Notes: a model not told the origin generated them from the sequence alone. Shown: positions 32,606-41,816, numbered from the stretch's first letter. The stretch: 64,000 bases of DNA from Streptomyces parvus (GCF_014648875.1 NZ_BMRY01000012.1:124001-188000); one strand, 5' to 3'. A program made the numbers and translations.

Positions 32606-33387
32606 GCGTCCACGCGCGCGCCCGGCTCCGCGCGGTGCCGGACGGGCGGGGCGGCACCGCCCTGCCCGTCCTGGAGAGCGCAGGCCCGCTCGCCCTGCGC
32701 CGCACCCGTTCCCCGCACTCCCCGTTCGCCCGGGTCACCGTGGTCGGCGCGATGAGCGCCCCGCTGAACGGCGACCGCCTCGCCATCGAGGCCGAGGCCG
32801 CCGACGGTGCACGCCTCACCGTCGACGCGGCGGCGGCCACCGTCGCCCTCCCGGGCCCCCGGCCGGACGCGGACCCGTCCACGTACACGGTGGACCTGAC
32901 CGTGGGGGAGGGGGCGGCCCTGCACTGGCTCCCCGAACAACTGGTCTCCGCCCACGGCAGCCGCCTGCACCAGACCACCCGGGTCCAACTCGCCGCCACC
33001 GCACGCCTCCTGCTGCGCGAGGAACAGATCCTCGGCCGCCACGGCGAACCCACCGGCGCCCTCACGACCCGCCTCACCGTCCACCGCGCGGGCCGCCCCC
33101 TCCTCGACCAGCAACTCGCCTACGGCCCCGACGCCCCCGACGGCTGGGACGGCCCGGCCGTCCTCGCCGGCCACCGAGCCGTCGGTCAACTCCTCCTCGC
33201 CGACCCGTCCTTCGAGGACGCGCCGCTCTCCGCCCGCCTCCTCGGCCCCACCGCCGCCCTCACGCCATTGGCCGGCCCCGCGGTGCTGGTGACGGCGGTG
33301 GCCGCGGACGCCCGTCTGCTGCGCGGAATCCTGGACGACGCGATGCGCGAACTGCTGGACGGACTGAAGGCGGGTTTAGAGGACTGA
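32602..33387 (+). CDS. ureD: Urease accessory protein UreD
   Basis: A 261-residue UreD (UreH), the scaffold on which UreF and UreG dock to urease. Family segments include LHWLPEQLVSAHGSRLHQTT and LLREEQILGRHGE. The GTG start overlaps the ureG stop (GTGA), so translation is coupled. The fourth-last codon (33376-33378) is TTA, the rare leucine codon that needs the bldA tRNA in streptomycetes, so full-length UreD may be made only late in growth. Last gene of the operon. Confidence 0.9.
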
Positions 33388-33540
33388 GTCCGCTCAGCGA
33401 ACTTCCTTCACCGGTTATGGGTTCGGTAAAGAAACAGGTGTACGCCCTGGCCCCAGGTGCCTCACAGACGAAAGGATCCCCGCGACGTACCGATGACCAC
33501 GCCGCCCCCTCGGCGGCGGATCGGATGAAGGGGGATACAC

Positions 33541-35124
33541 GTGAGACGTACGACAGTGCTCGGCTCGGCCGGGGCTCTCGTCGCGGGCACGCTCATAGCG
33601 GGGGCCATGGCCGCACCCGCGGCGAGCGCCGACGGCCGGCACCACGGCCGGGGTGACGCCGAGGCGCGCGGGGTCGCCGTCGCGGCGCAGCGGGCGGCGA
33701 AGGCCGGGATCGACTGGAAGGACTGCCCGGAGGACTGGGGTCTGACCGCCCCCATCCAGTGCGGCTGGGTGACCGTGCCGCTCGACTACGCCAAGCCGCA
33801 CGGCAAGAAGATCAAGCTCGCCGTCGACCGGCACGTCAGCACCGGCACGAAGGCCGAGCGACAGGGCGCCCTGCTCTACAACCCGGGCGGGCCCGGCGGT
33901 TCGGGGATGCGCTTCCCCACCCGGATCACCGCCAAGAACCCGCTCTGGACGAAGACCGCGAAGGCGTACGACTTCGTCGGCTTCGACCCGCGCGGCGTCG
34001 GCCACTCGGCCCCGATCTCCTGTGTCGACCCGCAGGAGTTCGTCAAGGCACCCAAGGCCGACCCGGTCCCCGACAGCGAGGCGGACAAGCGCGCCCAGCG
34101 CAAGCTGGCCCGTGAGTACGCCGAGGGGTGCGGCGAGCGCAGCGGTGAGATGCTGCCGCACATGACGACGCCGAACACGGCACGCGACCTTGACGTCATC
34201 CGGGCCGCGCTCGGGGAGAAGAAGCTGAACTTCCTCGGCGTCTCCTACGGCACCTACCTGGGCGCCGTCTACGGCACGCTCTTCCCGACCCACGTCCGGC
34301 GCATGGTCGTCGACAGCGTCGTCGACCCGTCGCGGAAGAACATCTGGTACCGGGCGAACCTCAACCAGGACATCGCCTTCCAGACGCGCTGGGACGACTG
34401 GAAGGCGTGGGTCGCGAAGCACGACGATGTCTACGGCATCGGCGACACCCCGCAGAAGGTCGAGAAGGCCTGGCTGGAACTGCGGGCCGCCGCGAAGAAG
34501 AAGCCCATCGGGGGTGTCGTCGGACCCGCCGAGCTCATCGGCTTCTTCCAGGGCGCCCCGTACTACGACTCCGCCTGGGCCCCCACCGCCAAGACGTGGA
34601 GCGCCTACCGGGCCGGTGACACCCAGGCGCTGATCGACGCCGCCGCCCCCGACATGAGCGACCTCGCGGGCAACGCCGCATCCGAGAACGGCAACGCGGT
34701 CTACAGCGCCGTCGAGTGCGCCGACGCCAAGTGGCCCACCGACTGGCGCACCTGGGACCGGGACAACACCCGGCTCCACGAGAAGTACCCGTTCATGACG
34801 TGGGCCAACGCCTGGATGAACCTGCCCTGCGCCACCTGGCCCGCCAAGCAGCGGACCCCGCTGGACGTGAAGACCCGCAAGGGCCTGCCGCCGGTCCTCA
34901 TCGTGCAGTCCACCCGTGACGCCGCCACCCCGTACGCGGGCGCGGTCGAACTGCACAAGCGGTTCAAGGGCTCCCGGCTCATCACCGAGAAGGACGCCGG
35001 ATCCCACGGCGTGACCGGACTGGTCAACCCCTGCGTCAACGAGCGGGTGGACACCTACCTGCTCACCGGGAAGACCGACTGGCGCGACGTGACGTGCACC
35101 CCGCACGCCACGCCGAAGCCGTAG
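33541..35124 (+). CDS. Secreted tripeptidyl-aminopeptidase-like alpha/beta hydrolase
   Basis: A 527-residue exported serine hydrolase of the streptomycete SlpD/Tap family. The signal peptide (MRRTTVLGSAGALVAGTL, cleavage near AASADG) is clear. Then come the oxyanion motif NPGGPGGSG, DFVGFDPRGVG, the nucleophile elbow GVSYGTYLG and, in the TAP C-terminal domain, the acid in STRDAATP and the His in GSHGVTG. Several cysteines suggest disulfides. It probably trims tripeptides from the N-termini of extracellular proteins. GTG start; a perfect hairpin follows. Confidence 0.9.
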   Translation: MRRTTVLGSAGALVAGTLIAGAMAAPAASADGRHHGRGDAEARGVAVAAQRAAKAGIDWKDCPEDWGLTAPIQCGWVTVPLDYAKPHGKKIKLAVDRHVSTGTKAERQGALLYNPGGPGGSGMRFPTRITAKNPLWTKTAKAYDFVGFDPRGVGHSAPISCVDPQEFVKAPKADPVPDSEADKRAQRKLAREYAEGCGERSGEMLPHMTTPNTARDLDVIRAALGEKKLNFLGVSYGTYLGAVYGTLFPTHVRRMVVDSVVDPSRKNIWYRANLNQDIAFQTRWDDWKAWVAKHDDVYGIGDTPQKVEKAWLELRAAAKKKPIGGVVGPAELIGFFQGAPYYDSAWAPTAKTWSAYRAGDTQALIDAAAPDMSDLAGNAASENGNAVYSAVECADAKWPTDWRTWDRDNTRLHEKYPFMTWANAWMNLPCATWPAKQRTPLDVKTRKGLPPVLIVQSTRDAATPYAGAVELHKRFKGSRLITEKDAGSHGVTGLVNPCVNERVDTYLLTGKTDWRDVTCTPHATPKP

Positions 35125-35135
35125 GACGCCCCTGA

Positions 35136-35183
35136 GGCGTACGACCGGGGGCCCGCTGTCAGTGGCGGCCCCGGTCGTACGCC
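35136..35183. terminator. Convergent terminator overlapping the SDR gene end
   Basis: A perfect 15-bp stem (GGCGTACGACCGGGG, 35136-35150, with 35169-35183) and an 18-nt loop. The right arm lies in the last codons of the convergent SDR gene, so the hairpin is shared with coding sequence. Confidence 0.75.
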
Positions 35184-36211
35184 GCCAGCCAGGCGTCCTC
35201 CGCCGCGTAGTCGAAGAGACCCTCGCCGTAGTTCTTCAGCATCTTCGGGAACGCCTCCCGCCAGTCGCGCCCCGCCAGCTCCCCGGCCAGCCACTCGACC
35301 GTCTCCGGCAGCGACTCCACATAGCCTGTGACGGGGCGGTAGCCGAGCTGATCACCGGCGGCCGTCATGTCGTGGACCACGGGATGCGCGCCGCTCCACG
35401 GGGTCTCGCCCACATGCCCCTCGGGCGCCGGGCCGTCGATCAGCACCGTCTCCGTCTCCCGCCCCAGCACCGCGTCGATCGCCGACGCGATCTCCGCGAC
35501 CGTGGGCGCCTCGGGGTCCGCCGCGTTCAGCACACGCGAACCCGGCTTACCGGCGGCCAGACGGATCAGCTCCGCCGCGTTGGACACATGCACCGGGTGG
35601 AAGCGGCTCTCCCCGCCGTACGCGAGGACCCGGCGCCGCCGCCCGTCCAGCAGCCGCTTCACCACGTACAGCTCGCGCGGGGTGCGGCAGTGCGGGCCGT
35701 GGACCGCGCCCGCGCGCAGCAGCGTCACCGGCAGCGCCTCGCCCGCCGCCAGCAGCTCCCGCTCCAGCAGCACCTTCCGCGTCCCGTACGTGCCGTCCCC
35801 CGGCGCCACCGTGGCCTGGCTCTCCGGCAGCGGCACCGGGTAGCGCGGGAAGCCGTCCGGCTCGGCCTGGGTGTCGAAGCTGCGGCCCCGCTCGTCCTCG
35901 TACACCGCGCAGCTGGAGATGACGACCGCCGAGCCGATCCGGCCGGCCAGCGCGGTCAACTGCCGGGCGTGCGTGCCGTCGAACGCGACCATGTCGACCA
36001 GGACGTCACAGCCGTCGCCCAGCGCCTTCTCCAGCGCCCCTTCCTCGTCCCGGTCGAGCGCCACCGCCCGGACCCCGGTGTCCCACGTCTCGTCCCGGCC
36101 CCCGCCGCGCGAGGCCGCGGTGACGTCCCAGCCGTCGGCGGCCAGCGCGCGGACCGCGGCCCGCCCGATCTGGCCCGTCGCTCCCAGTACCCGTGCGTGT
36201 CCGTTGCTCAT
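35159..36211 (-). CDS. NAD-dependent epimerase/dehydratase (extended SDR family)
   Basis: A 350-residue extended-type SDR protein. The N-terminal nucleotide-binding motif is VLGATGQIGRAAV (GxxGxxG), and the YGTRKVLLE segment carries the YxxxK pair in TYGTRK. HPVHVSNAAELIRLAAG is typical of sugar-nucleotide epimerases and isoflavone-reductase-like proteins. The substrate is unknown. It is separate from its neighbours: a convergent hairpin at its 3' end and a 50-bp gap before the acyltransferase stop. Confidence 0.85.
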   Translation of the reverse strand: MSNGHARVLGATGQIGRAAVRALAADGWDVTAASRGGGRDETWDTGVRAVALDRDEEGALEKALGDGCDVLVDMVAFDGTHARQLTALAGRIGSAVVISSCAVYEDERGRSFDTQAEPDGFPRYPVPLPESQATVAPGDGTYGTRKVLLERELLAAGEALPVTLLRAGAVHGPHCRTPRELYVVKRLLDGRRRRVLAYGGESRFHPVHVSNAAELIRLAAGKPGSRVLNAADPEAPTVAEIASAIDAVLGRETETVLIDGPAPEGHVGETPWSGAHPVVHDMTAAGDQLGYRPVTGYVESLPETVEWLAGELAGRDWREAFPKMLKNYGEGLFDYAAEDAWLAAYDRGRH

Positions 36212-36275
36212 GGAAGTGACGCTAGGGGAGTGCGCCCGCCGGGACGAGGCCGCTCTGCCGGTGGCGAATTAGCCC

Positions 36276-36992
36276 TCAGCGTCGCAGCTTCGGGAACTTC
36301 CTCGGCGGCGCTGCTGCCTGTTCGGCCGCCTTCACCTTGGCCGCGTACTCGTCCACGTACTCCTGACCGGAGAGTTCGAGGATCGCGTACATGATCTCGT
36401 CCGTCACCGCACGGATCGCGGCCTTCTGGTCCTCCATGCCCGCGTAACGGGAGAAGTCCAGCGGTTCGCCGAACCGGATCGCGACCTGCTTGATCTTGGG
36501 GAGCTTCTGACCGGGCGGCTGGATCTCGAACGTGCCGAGCATGGCGCACGGGATCACCGGCACCCCCGCGGTGATCGCCATGACCGCCACCCCGACCTTG
36601 CCCTTGTAGAGCCGGCCGTCGTGCGAGCGGGTCCCCTCCGGATAGATGCCCAGCAGCTCGCCCTTGCTCAGAACACCCAGCCCCTCGCGGATCGCGGCCT
36701 GACCGGCGTCCTTGCCTGATCGGTCCACCGGGATCTGGCCCGCGCTGCGGAAGAAGGCGGCCGTGAGCCGGCCCTTGACCCCCGGGCCCGTGAAGTATTC
36801 GGCCTTCGCCAGGAAGGTGATGCGGCGCTTGAGGATGGCCGGCATCAGGAAATGGTCCGAGAAGGAGAGGTGGTTGCCCGCGACGATCGCTGCACCGTCC
36901 TCCGGGATGTTCTCCAGACCCTCGATCCGGGGGCGGAACAAGAGCCGCAGAACGGGTCCCAGAACGACATACTTCAGGACGTAATAAAACAC
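36276..36992 (-). CDS. 1-acylglycerol-3-phosphate acyltransferase-like protein (PlsC family)
   Basis: A 238-residue PlsC-type acyltransferase. Motif I is NHLSFSDHF (HxxxxD), motif III is YPEGTRSHDGRLYKG, and the motif IV region is VPVIPCAMLGT. It should transfer an acyl group to lysophosphatidate or a related lipid at the cytoplasmic membrane. The GTG start gives MFYYVLKYVVLGPVLRLLF, an amphipathic anchor. The C-terminus is Lys/Ala-rich. A strong hairpin lies upstream. Confidence 0.9.
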   Translation of the reverse strand: MFYYVLKYVVLGPVLRLLFRPRIEGLENIPEDGAAIVAGNHLSFSDHFLMPAILKRRITFLAKAEYFTGPGVKGRLTAAFFRSAGQIPVDRSGKDAGQAAIREGLGVLSKGELLGIYPEGTRSHDGRLYKGKVGVAVMAITAGVPVIPCAMLGTFEIQPPGQKLPKIKQVAIRFGEPLDFSRYAGMEDQKAAIRAVTDEIMYAILELSGQEYVDEYAAKVKAAEQAAAPPRKFPKLRR

Positions 36993-37046
36993 CTTGTGGG
37001 TGCACCTCGCTCTGCCGGGCCGACTCAGGACTGCGTACTACCAGGT

Positions 37047-37092
37047 CATGGTGGTGCCGGGTCCCTACCCGCAGGGTCCCGGCACCACCATG
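37047..37092. terminator. Long hairpin terminator upstream of the acyltransferase gene
   Basis: A 20-bp stem with one mismatch (37047-37066 with 37073-37092) and a 6-nt loop. It ends the minus-strand transcript of the ctaG-like and small membrane-protein genes and separates it from the acyltransferase gene. The rest of 36993-37166 shows nothing else. Confidence 0.8.
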
Positions 37093-37166
37093 CGACCGTA
37101 GCGAACCGGTCTCCCGACGCTTACCCGGCTCCGGGTCCGTCAGGCGTGGTCACCCGCCGTGACGTC

Positions 37167-37325
37167 TCAGGTGTCCTGCGTGGCCAGCATGCCGATGGTG
37201 CACAGTCCCAGCACCACCCAGCCGAACCAGAGCCAGCCGCTGCTTCCCAGCGCCACCGTGTACGCGGTCACCGCGACCAGCGCCCCGACGGTCATGTACC
37301 CCATGGTCTTCGTCGATCCGGACAT
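37167..37325 (-). CDS. 52-residue membrane protein
   Basis: A short gene not in a named family that I know. The ATG at 37325 has AGGAG 9 bp upstream. The protein is MSGSTKTMGYM, a first helix (TVGALVAVTAYTVALG), a short SSGW turn, a second helix (LWFGWVVLGLCTIGMLA) and TQDT. It follows the ctaG-like gene by 66 bp on the same strand and precedes a strong terminator, so it is probably the last gene of that unit and may assist cytochrome oxidase assembly. Confidence 0.7.
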   Translation of the reverse strand: MSGSTKTMGYMTVGALVAVTAYTVALGSSGWLWFGWVVLGLCTIGMLATQDT

Positions 37326-37391
37326 GCGCGCACGCTCCTCGTCGGCCGCGCGGCCGTTGTCCCCATGGTCACCCCGTTTGCGCCCTCCGCG

Positions 37392-38342
37392 CTACTGTCC
37401 GCGCGCCTGCAAAGACGCGAGATAGGCGTTGTACGCCGCCAGCTCCTTGTCGCCGTCGCGGTCGGCGGCCCGGTCCGAGCGCCGGGCGGCACGCTGTTCG
37501 GAGTTGTACCACTGGTAGACCAGCGCGATCAGCACCAGCACCGAGGGGATCTCGCTGAACGCCCAGGCGATCCCGCCCGCCCAGTTCTGGTCGCTCAGGG
37601 CGTCGATGCCCAGCGAGGCGGGCGGATTCTCGTACGTCTTCACCATCGGCGTCGACGCCATCATCAGCGCGATCCCGAAGAACGCGTGGAACGGCATCCC
37701 GGCGAACAGCTCCAGCATCCGCATCACATAGCCGGGGCGGTGCGGACCCGGGTCCACACCCATGATCGGCCAGAAGAAGACCAGGCCGACCGCGAGGAAG
37801 TGCACCATCATCCCGATGTGACCCGGCTTGGAGCCCATCAGGAAGTCGAAGATCGGCGTGAAGTAGAGCGCGTAGAGGCTCGCGATGAACAGCGGGATCG
37901 TGAACACCGGATGCGTGATGATCTTCATGTAGCGGCTGTGCAGCAGCTTCAGCAGCAGTTCGCGCGGCCCGGTCCGGCCGCGGCCGGCCGGCGGCAGCGC
38001 GCGCAGCGCCAGCGTCACCGGTGCGCCCAGCAGCAGCAGGATCGGCGACAGCATGCTGATCACCATGTGCTGCACCATGTGCACGCTGAACATGACCATG
38101 CCGTAGTCGTTGAGCTTGGTGCACATCACCAGCGCGATGCTCAGCACGCCCACCGTGAAGAACACGATCCGGCTCACCGGCCAGCCGTCCCCGCGCCGAC
38201 GCAGCCGCACCACGCCGTACCCGTACAGGGCGAGCGCGAGGATGCAGCCGGTCAGGAAGAACGGTTCGACGGAGAGCTCCAGCCCCCGTCCCAGCGTGAA
38301 CGGCGGCAGATCCATGTTCATGCCGTGCCCGCTGTGATCCAT
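37392..38342 (-). CDS. Cytochrome c oxidase assembly protein, CtaG (Caa3_CtaG) family
   Basis: A 316-residue polytopic protein with seven to nine helices of the caa3-type CtaG family, with HMVQHMVISMLSPILLLLG, GPHRPGYVMRML and MPFHAFFGIALM. These proteins are needed for assembly of the CuB-haem site of cytochrome oxidase. The N-terminus MDHSGHGMNMD is rich in His and Met and could bind copper. The cytoplasmic C-terminus is charged. A perfect hairpin separates it from pfkA upstream. Confidence 0.87.
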   Translation of the reverse strand: MDHSGHGMNMDLPPFTLGRGLELSVEPFFLTGCILALALYGYGVVRLRRRGDGWPVSRIVFFTVGVLSIALVMCTKLNDYGMVMFSVHMVQHMVISMLSPILLLLGAPVTLALRALPPAGRGRTGPRELLLKLLHSRYMKIITHPVFTIPLFIASLYALYFTPIFDFLMGSKPGHIGMMVHFLAVGLVFFWPIMGVDPGPHRPGYVMRMLELFAGMPFHAFFGIALMMASTPMVKTYENPPASLGIDALSDQNWAGGIAWAFSEIPSVLVLIALVYQWYNSEQRAARRSDRAADRDGDKELAAYNAYLASLQARGQ

Positions 38343-38399
38343 CTGTTCACTCCCGATGGGGACACGTCCCCGTTTCGTGCCGGTTGTCCGGTCCAGAGT

Positions 38400-38439
38400 A
38401 GAACTGCCCCCGGTCGCGGTTGCGGCCGGGGGCAGTTCT
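38400..38439. terminator. Terminator after pfkA
   Basis: A perfect 14-bp stem (AGAACTGCCCCCGG, 38400-38413, with 38426-38439) and a 12-nt loop lie 26 bp past the pfkA stop on the minus strand. Confidence 0.85.
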
Positions 38440-38465
38440 GGCAGGACGTGTCCTGACGAGGTGTC

Positions 38466-39491
38466 CTAGAGCACGCACTCCGCCTCGGCGTACCGCTCGG
38501 CCGGGACCGTCTTCAGCGTCTCGACCGCCTCCGCCAGCGGGACCATCACGATGTCCGTGCCGCGCAGCGCGGTCAGCATCCCGAACTCGCCCCGGTGCGC
38601 CGCCTCCACCGCGTGCCAGCCGAACCGGGTCGCGAGGACGCGGTCGTACGCGGTCGGTGTGCCGCCTCGCTGGACGTGGCCGAGGATGACCGGGCGGGCC
38701 TCCTTGCCGAGCCGCTGCTCCAGCTCACCGGAGAGCTGCGTGGCCACCCCGGCGAACCGCTCGTGGCCGTAGATGTCCTTGACGCCCTGCTCGAACTGCA
38801 TGGAGCCCTCGCGCGGCTTGGCGCCCTCGGCGACCACCACGATGGCGAACTTCTTGCCCGCCGAGAACCGCTTGCCGACCAGCTCGGTCAGCTCGTCGAT
38901 GTCGAAGGGGCGCTCGGGCACCACGATCGCGTGGGCGCCGGCGGCCATGCCCGAGTGCAGGGCGATCCAGCCGGTGTGACGGCCCATGACCTCGACGATC
39001 AGCACCCGCTGGTGCGACTCGGCGGTGGTCTTCAGCCGGTCCAGCGCCTCGGTCGCGACACCGACGGCGGTGTCGAAGCCGAAGGTGACGTCGGTGGAGG
39101 CGATGTCGTTGTCGATGGTCTTGGGGACCCCGACGATGGGCAGTCCGGCCTCGGAGAGGAGGTTGGCCGCCTTCAGCGTGCCCTCGCCGCCGATCGGGAT
39201 GATGGCGTCCAGGCCGAGGTCCGCGACATGGCCGCGGGCGCGCTCGACCCCGTCGCGCAGATGCGCGGGCTGGACGCGGGAGGAGCCGAGGATCGTGCCA
39301 CCGCGGGCCAGGATGCCGCCCACCGCGTCGAGGTCGAGCTTGCGGTAGTCCGCCTCCAGCAGGCCCTTCCAGCCGTCGTGGAAGCCGATGACCTCGTCGC
39401 CGTGGTCCACCACCGCGCGGTGCACGACGGAACGGATGACGGCGTTGAGGCCGGGGCAGTCGCCGCCGGAGGTGAGTACGCCAATGCGCAT
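38466..39491 (-). CDS. pfkA: 6-phosphofructokinase
   Basis: A 341-residue phosphofructokinase. It has the nucleotide motif GVLTSGGDCPGLN, the phosphate-binding IGGEGTLKAA and the catalytic PKTIDNDI (base Asp). The Gly after the Glu in GGEGT is the residue typical of ATP-using rather than pyrophosphate-using enzymes. It phosphorylates fructose 6-phosphate in glycolysis. Streptomycetes carry several pfkA paralogues; this one stands alone. A tandem repeat array lies in the 212-bp gap upstream. Confidence 0.95.
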   Translation of the reverse strand: MRIGVLTSGGDCPGLNAVIRSVVHRAVVDHGDEVIGFHDGWKGLLEADYRKLDLDAVGGILARGGTILGSSRVQPAHLRDGVERARGHVADLGLDAIIPIGGEGTLKAANLLSEAGLPIVGVPKTIDNDIASTDVTFGFDTAVGVATEALDRLKTTAESHQRVLIVEVMGRHTGWIALHSGMAAGAHAIVVPERPFDIDELTELVGKRFSAGKKFAIVVVAEGAKPREGSMQFEQGVKDIYGHERFAGVATQLSGELEQRLGKEARPVILGHVQRGGTPTAYDRVLATRFGWHAVEAAHRGEFGMLTALRGTDIVMVPLAEAVETLKTVPAERYAEAECVL

Positions 39492-39609
39492 GGCCCGGAA
39501 ACCTTTGCAACGTATAAGTCGACGACCGGACCACGCCGTCCGGTTGGATCCCCGCCACCCTACCGGCGCAGGGTGGCGGGACCGAACCGGCCGTCCGCCT
39601 GCTGGACTT

Positions 39610-39706
39610 CGCTCAACCGAGCGAAAAACCCCTCAGGCGGGCTGTCGCTCAACCGAGCGTCGACCCTCTCAGGAGAGCTTTGCTCATGCGAGCGGAATGC
39701 GCCTCA
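39610..39706. repeat. About 36-bp tandem repeat with internal dyads (three copies)
   Basis: CGCTCAACCGAGCG occurs at 39610-39623 and 39646-39659, with a third variant (TGCTCATGCGAGCG) at about 39681-39694. Each is a small hairpin (GCTC/GAGC arms). The linkers share CTCAGG-CGGGCTG. The array spans the gap between pfkA and gatD and the last linker contains the gatD stop codon. Confidence 0.8.
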
Positions 39707-40429
39707 GGCGGGCTGGGTCGCCGAGGCGATCCGCTCGGCGCGCAGCGCCTCGTACCACCGGTCGTCGGTCGGCGGCAGCGCGTTCACGTCGAGGGCCAGC
39801 TTCAGCAGCAGATCGGCGATCTGCGGGTTGCGGGCCATCACCGGACCGTGCATGTACGTACCGAAGACCGTGTCGTTGTACGCGCCCTCCGTGCCGTCCC
39901 CGGTGCCGTTGCCCCGGCCGAACTGCACCCGGGCGAACGGCCGTGCCGTCGGGCCGAGATGGGTGACGCCCTGGTGGTTCTCGAACCCGGTCAGCGGCGG
40001 CAGGCCGAGCTGCGGGTCGATGTCCGCGAGTACGTCGCCGACGCACCGCGCGCCCTCGCCGCGGGTGGAGACCACGTCGAGCAGACCGAGACCCTGCTCG
40101 CGCTCGCCGAGGTCGTTGACGAACTCGTGGCCGAGGATCTGGTAGCCCGCGCAGACCGAGAAGATGATCGCGCCGTTGGACGCGGCCCGGGCCAGCCCGC
40201 CGTCGCGGCGCAGCCGCTCCGCCGCGAGGCGCTGCGGCCGGTCCTCACCGCCGCCGATCAGATAGATGTCGCCGGACGTCGGCACCGGCTGGTCGCTGCG
40301 CACGTCGACGCGCTGCACGTCCAGACCGCGCTGCCGGGCCCGCCGCTCCACGACCAGGGCGTTGCCCTGGTCGCCGTAGGTGCTGAGCAGGTCGGGGTAG
40401 ACCCAGACCAGACGCAGACCGTTGTTCAT
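39704..40429 (-). CDS. gatD: Lipid II isoglutaminyl synthase, glutamine amidotransferase subunit
   Basis: A 241-residue class I glutamine amidotransferase of the CobQ/GatD type. The nucleophile is Cys93 (FSVCAGYQILG) and the active-site His is His194 (GTYMHGPV). It supplies ammonia to MurT, which amidates the D-Glu of lipid II. The start MNNGLRLVWVYPDLLSTYGD is the family N-terminus; the frame is open to 40477 but that part is non-homologous. It follows murT by 34 bp. Confidence 0.93.
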   Translation of the reverse strand: MNNGLRLVWVYPDLLSTYGDQGNALVVERRARQRGLDVQRVDVRSDQPVPTSGDIYLIGGGEDRPQRLAAERLRRDGGLARAASNGAIIFSVCAGYQILGHEFVNDLGEREQGLGLLDVVSTRGEGARCVGDVLADIDPQLGLPPLTGFENHQGVTHLGPTARPFARVQFGRGNGTGDGTEGAYNDTVFGTYMHGPVMARNPQIADLLLKLALDVNALPPTDDRWYEALRAERIASATQPA

Positions 40430-40463
40430 ACTTCGTCCTCTCCGGAGATGGCCGGGGCCGGGG

Positions 40464-41702
40464 TCAGTTGCCGACACGGCGGCGCAGATCCTGGAAGGCG
40501 GTGTAGTTGGCGATGACCTCGATACGGCCGGGCGGGGCGTACTGCACGGCCTCGTCGAGGTTCTCGCAGACCCGGAAGTCGAGGCCGGCCACTTCGAGAC
40601 GGACCGCGAGGTCCAGCTTCCGGTCGCCGAGCACGAAGATCGGGTGGCCCGCGAGCTGGGTGTAGTCCACGTCCCACAGCCAGGAGGTGTCCGTGCCGTC
40701 CGCGCCGCGGGCGTTCACCGAGAGGATCACCGGCGTCGGCGGGGGGTCGATCAGCGAGAACGTCTCCAGCCAGCCGGCCGGGTTCTTCGCCAGCAGGAGC
40801 CGCAGCTCACGGTTGTTGAAGGTGACGACGTCGTAGCGTCCGGCGACCGCCTGCACCTGGTACATCCGCTCCAGCGCGACCTGCGGCGGCACGCCGAAGA
40901 CGGCGGCCACGGCAGCCGAGCTGGCGGCGTTCGCCTTGTTGGCGCGGCCGGGCAGCTGGAGGTGGATCGGCCAGGCCGAACCGTGCGGGTCGAGGACGTA
41001 GTCGCCGTTCAGCGCCCAGCTCGGGGCGGGACGGCGGAAGCCGCACTGCCCGCAGAACCAGTCGTCGCCGGGGCGCTGCATCACACCGCCGCAGGACGGG
41101 CAGGACCAGGCGTCGTCCTTCCACGCCTGGCCGGCCGCCACCCACACCACGTTGGGCGAGGAGGAGGCCGCCCAGACGACCAGCGGGTCGTCCGCGTTGG
41201 CGATGATCACGGCCTTGGAGCCGGACAGGCCCTCGCGCCAGTGCTCGGCCATCATCCGGGTCTCCGCCGCGCGGTCCAGCTGGTCGCGGGAGAGGTTGAG
41301 CAGTGCGATGGCCTTGGGCGTGGTGTCCCGGGCCACCCCCGCCAGATACTTCTCGTCGACCTCGATCACGCCGAACTTCGCGTCCGAGCCGCCGGCCAGC
41401 GCCGAGGTGATGCCCGCGGGCATGTTCGCGCCGAGCGCGTTCGACACGACGGGCCCGGCGGCCCGCAGCGCCTCGGCGATCAGCCGCGTGGTGGTCGTCT
41501 TGCCGTTCGTCGCCGACACGAGGATCACGTCCAGGTGCTGCGCCAGCCGCCCCAGCAGGTCGGGGTCGAGTTTGAGCGCCACCCGGCCGCCGATCACCGA
41601 TCCGCTGCCCCGCCCCGCGGCGCGTGACACCGCCGCCGCGGCCTTGCCCGCCGTCACGGCCAGTTTGGCCCGCGGCGACAACGGCTCCGTGTTGCCTGCC
41701 AT
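40464..41702 (-). CDS. murT: Lipid II isoglutaminyl synthase, Mur-ligase-like subunit
   Basis: A 412-residue Mur-ligase-like protein. The P-loop is SATNGKTTTTRL, the central domain holds a Cys4 zinc ribbon (CPSCG and CGQCG, about residues 205-225), and a DUF1727 C-terminal domain follows. With GatD it converts D-isoglutamate to D-isoglutamine in lipid II, which helps cross-linking. GGAGG lies upstream of the ATG at 41702. Divergent from def across 114 bp. Confidence 0.93.
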   Translation of the reverse strand: MAGNTEPLSPRAKLAVTAGKAAAAVSRAAGRGSGSVIGGRVALKLDPDLLGRLAQHLDVILVSATNGKTTTTRLIAEALRAAGPVVSNALGANMPAGITSALAGGSDAKFGVIEVDEKYLAGVARDTTPKAIALLNLSRDQLDRAAETRMMAEHWREGLSGSKAVIIANADDPLVVWAASSSPNVVWVAAGQAWKDDAWSCPSCGGVMQRPGDDWFCGQCGFRRPAPSWALNGDYVLDPHGSAWPIHLQLPGRANKANAASSAAVAAVFGVPPQVALERMYQVQAVAGRYDVVTFNNRELRLLLAKNPAGWLETFSLIDPPPTPVILSVNARGADGTDTSWLWDVDYTQLAGHPIFVLGDRKLDLAVRLEVAGLDFRVCENLDEAVQYAPPGRIEVIANYTAFQDLRRRVGN

Positions 41703-41816
41703 CGTCCTAGATCCTCCTTGCATCGGTCCGCGCCCAGCCTATCGATGTCCGCCGCACCGACCGCACCGCGGCACCACGGGAACTCCCCGGCCCCGGCGGA
41801 ACGTACGCTTGCCGCC

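Noticed and set aside
39610..39706. CRISPR-like repeat with short spacers
   Set aside because: Only three copies, linkers are themselves similar, and no cas genes are present.
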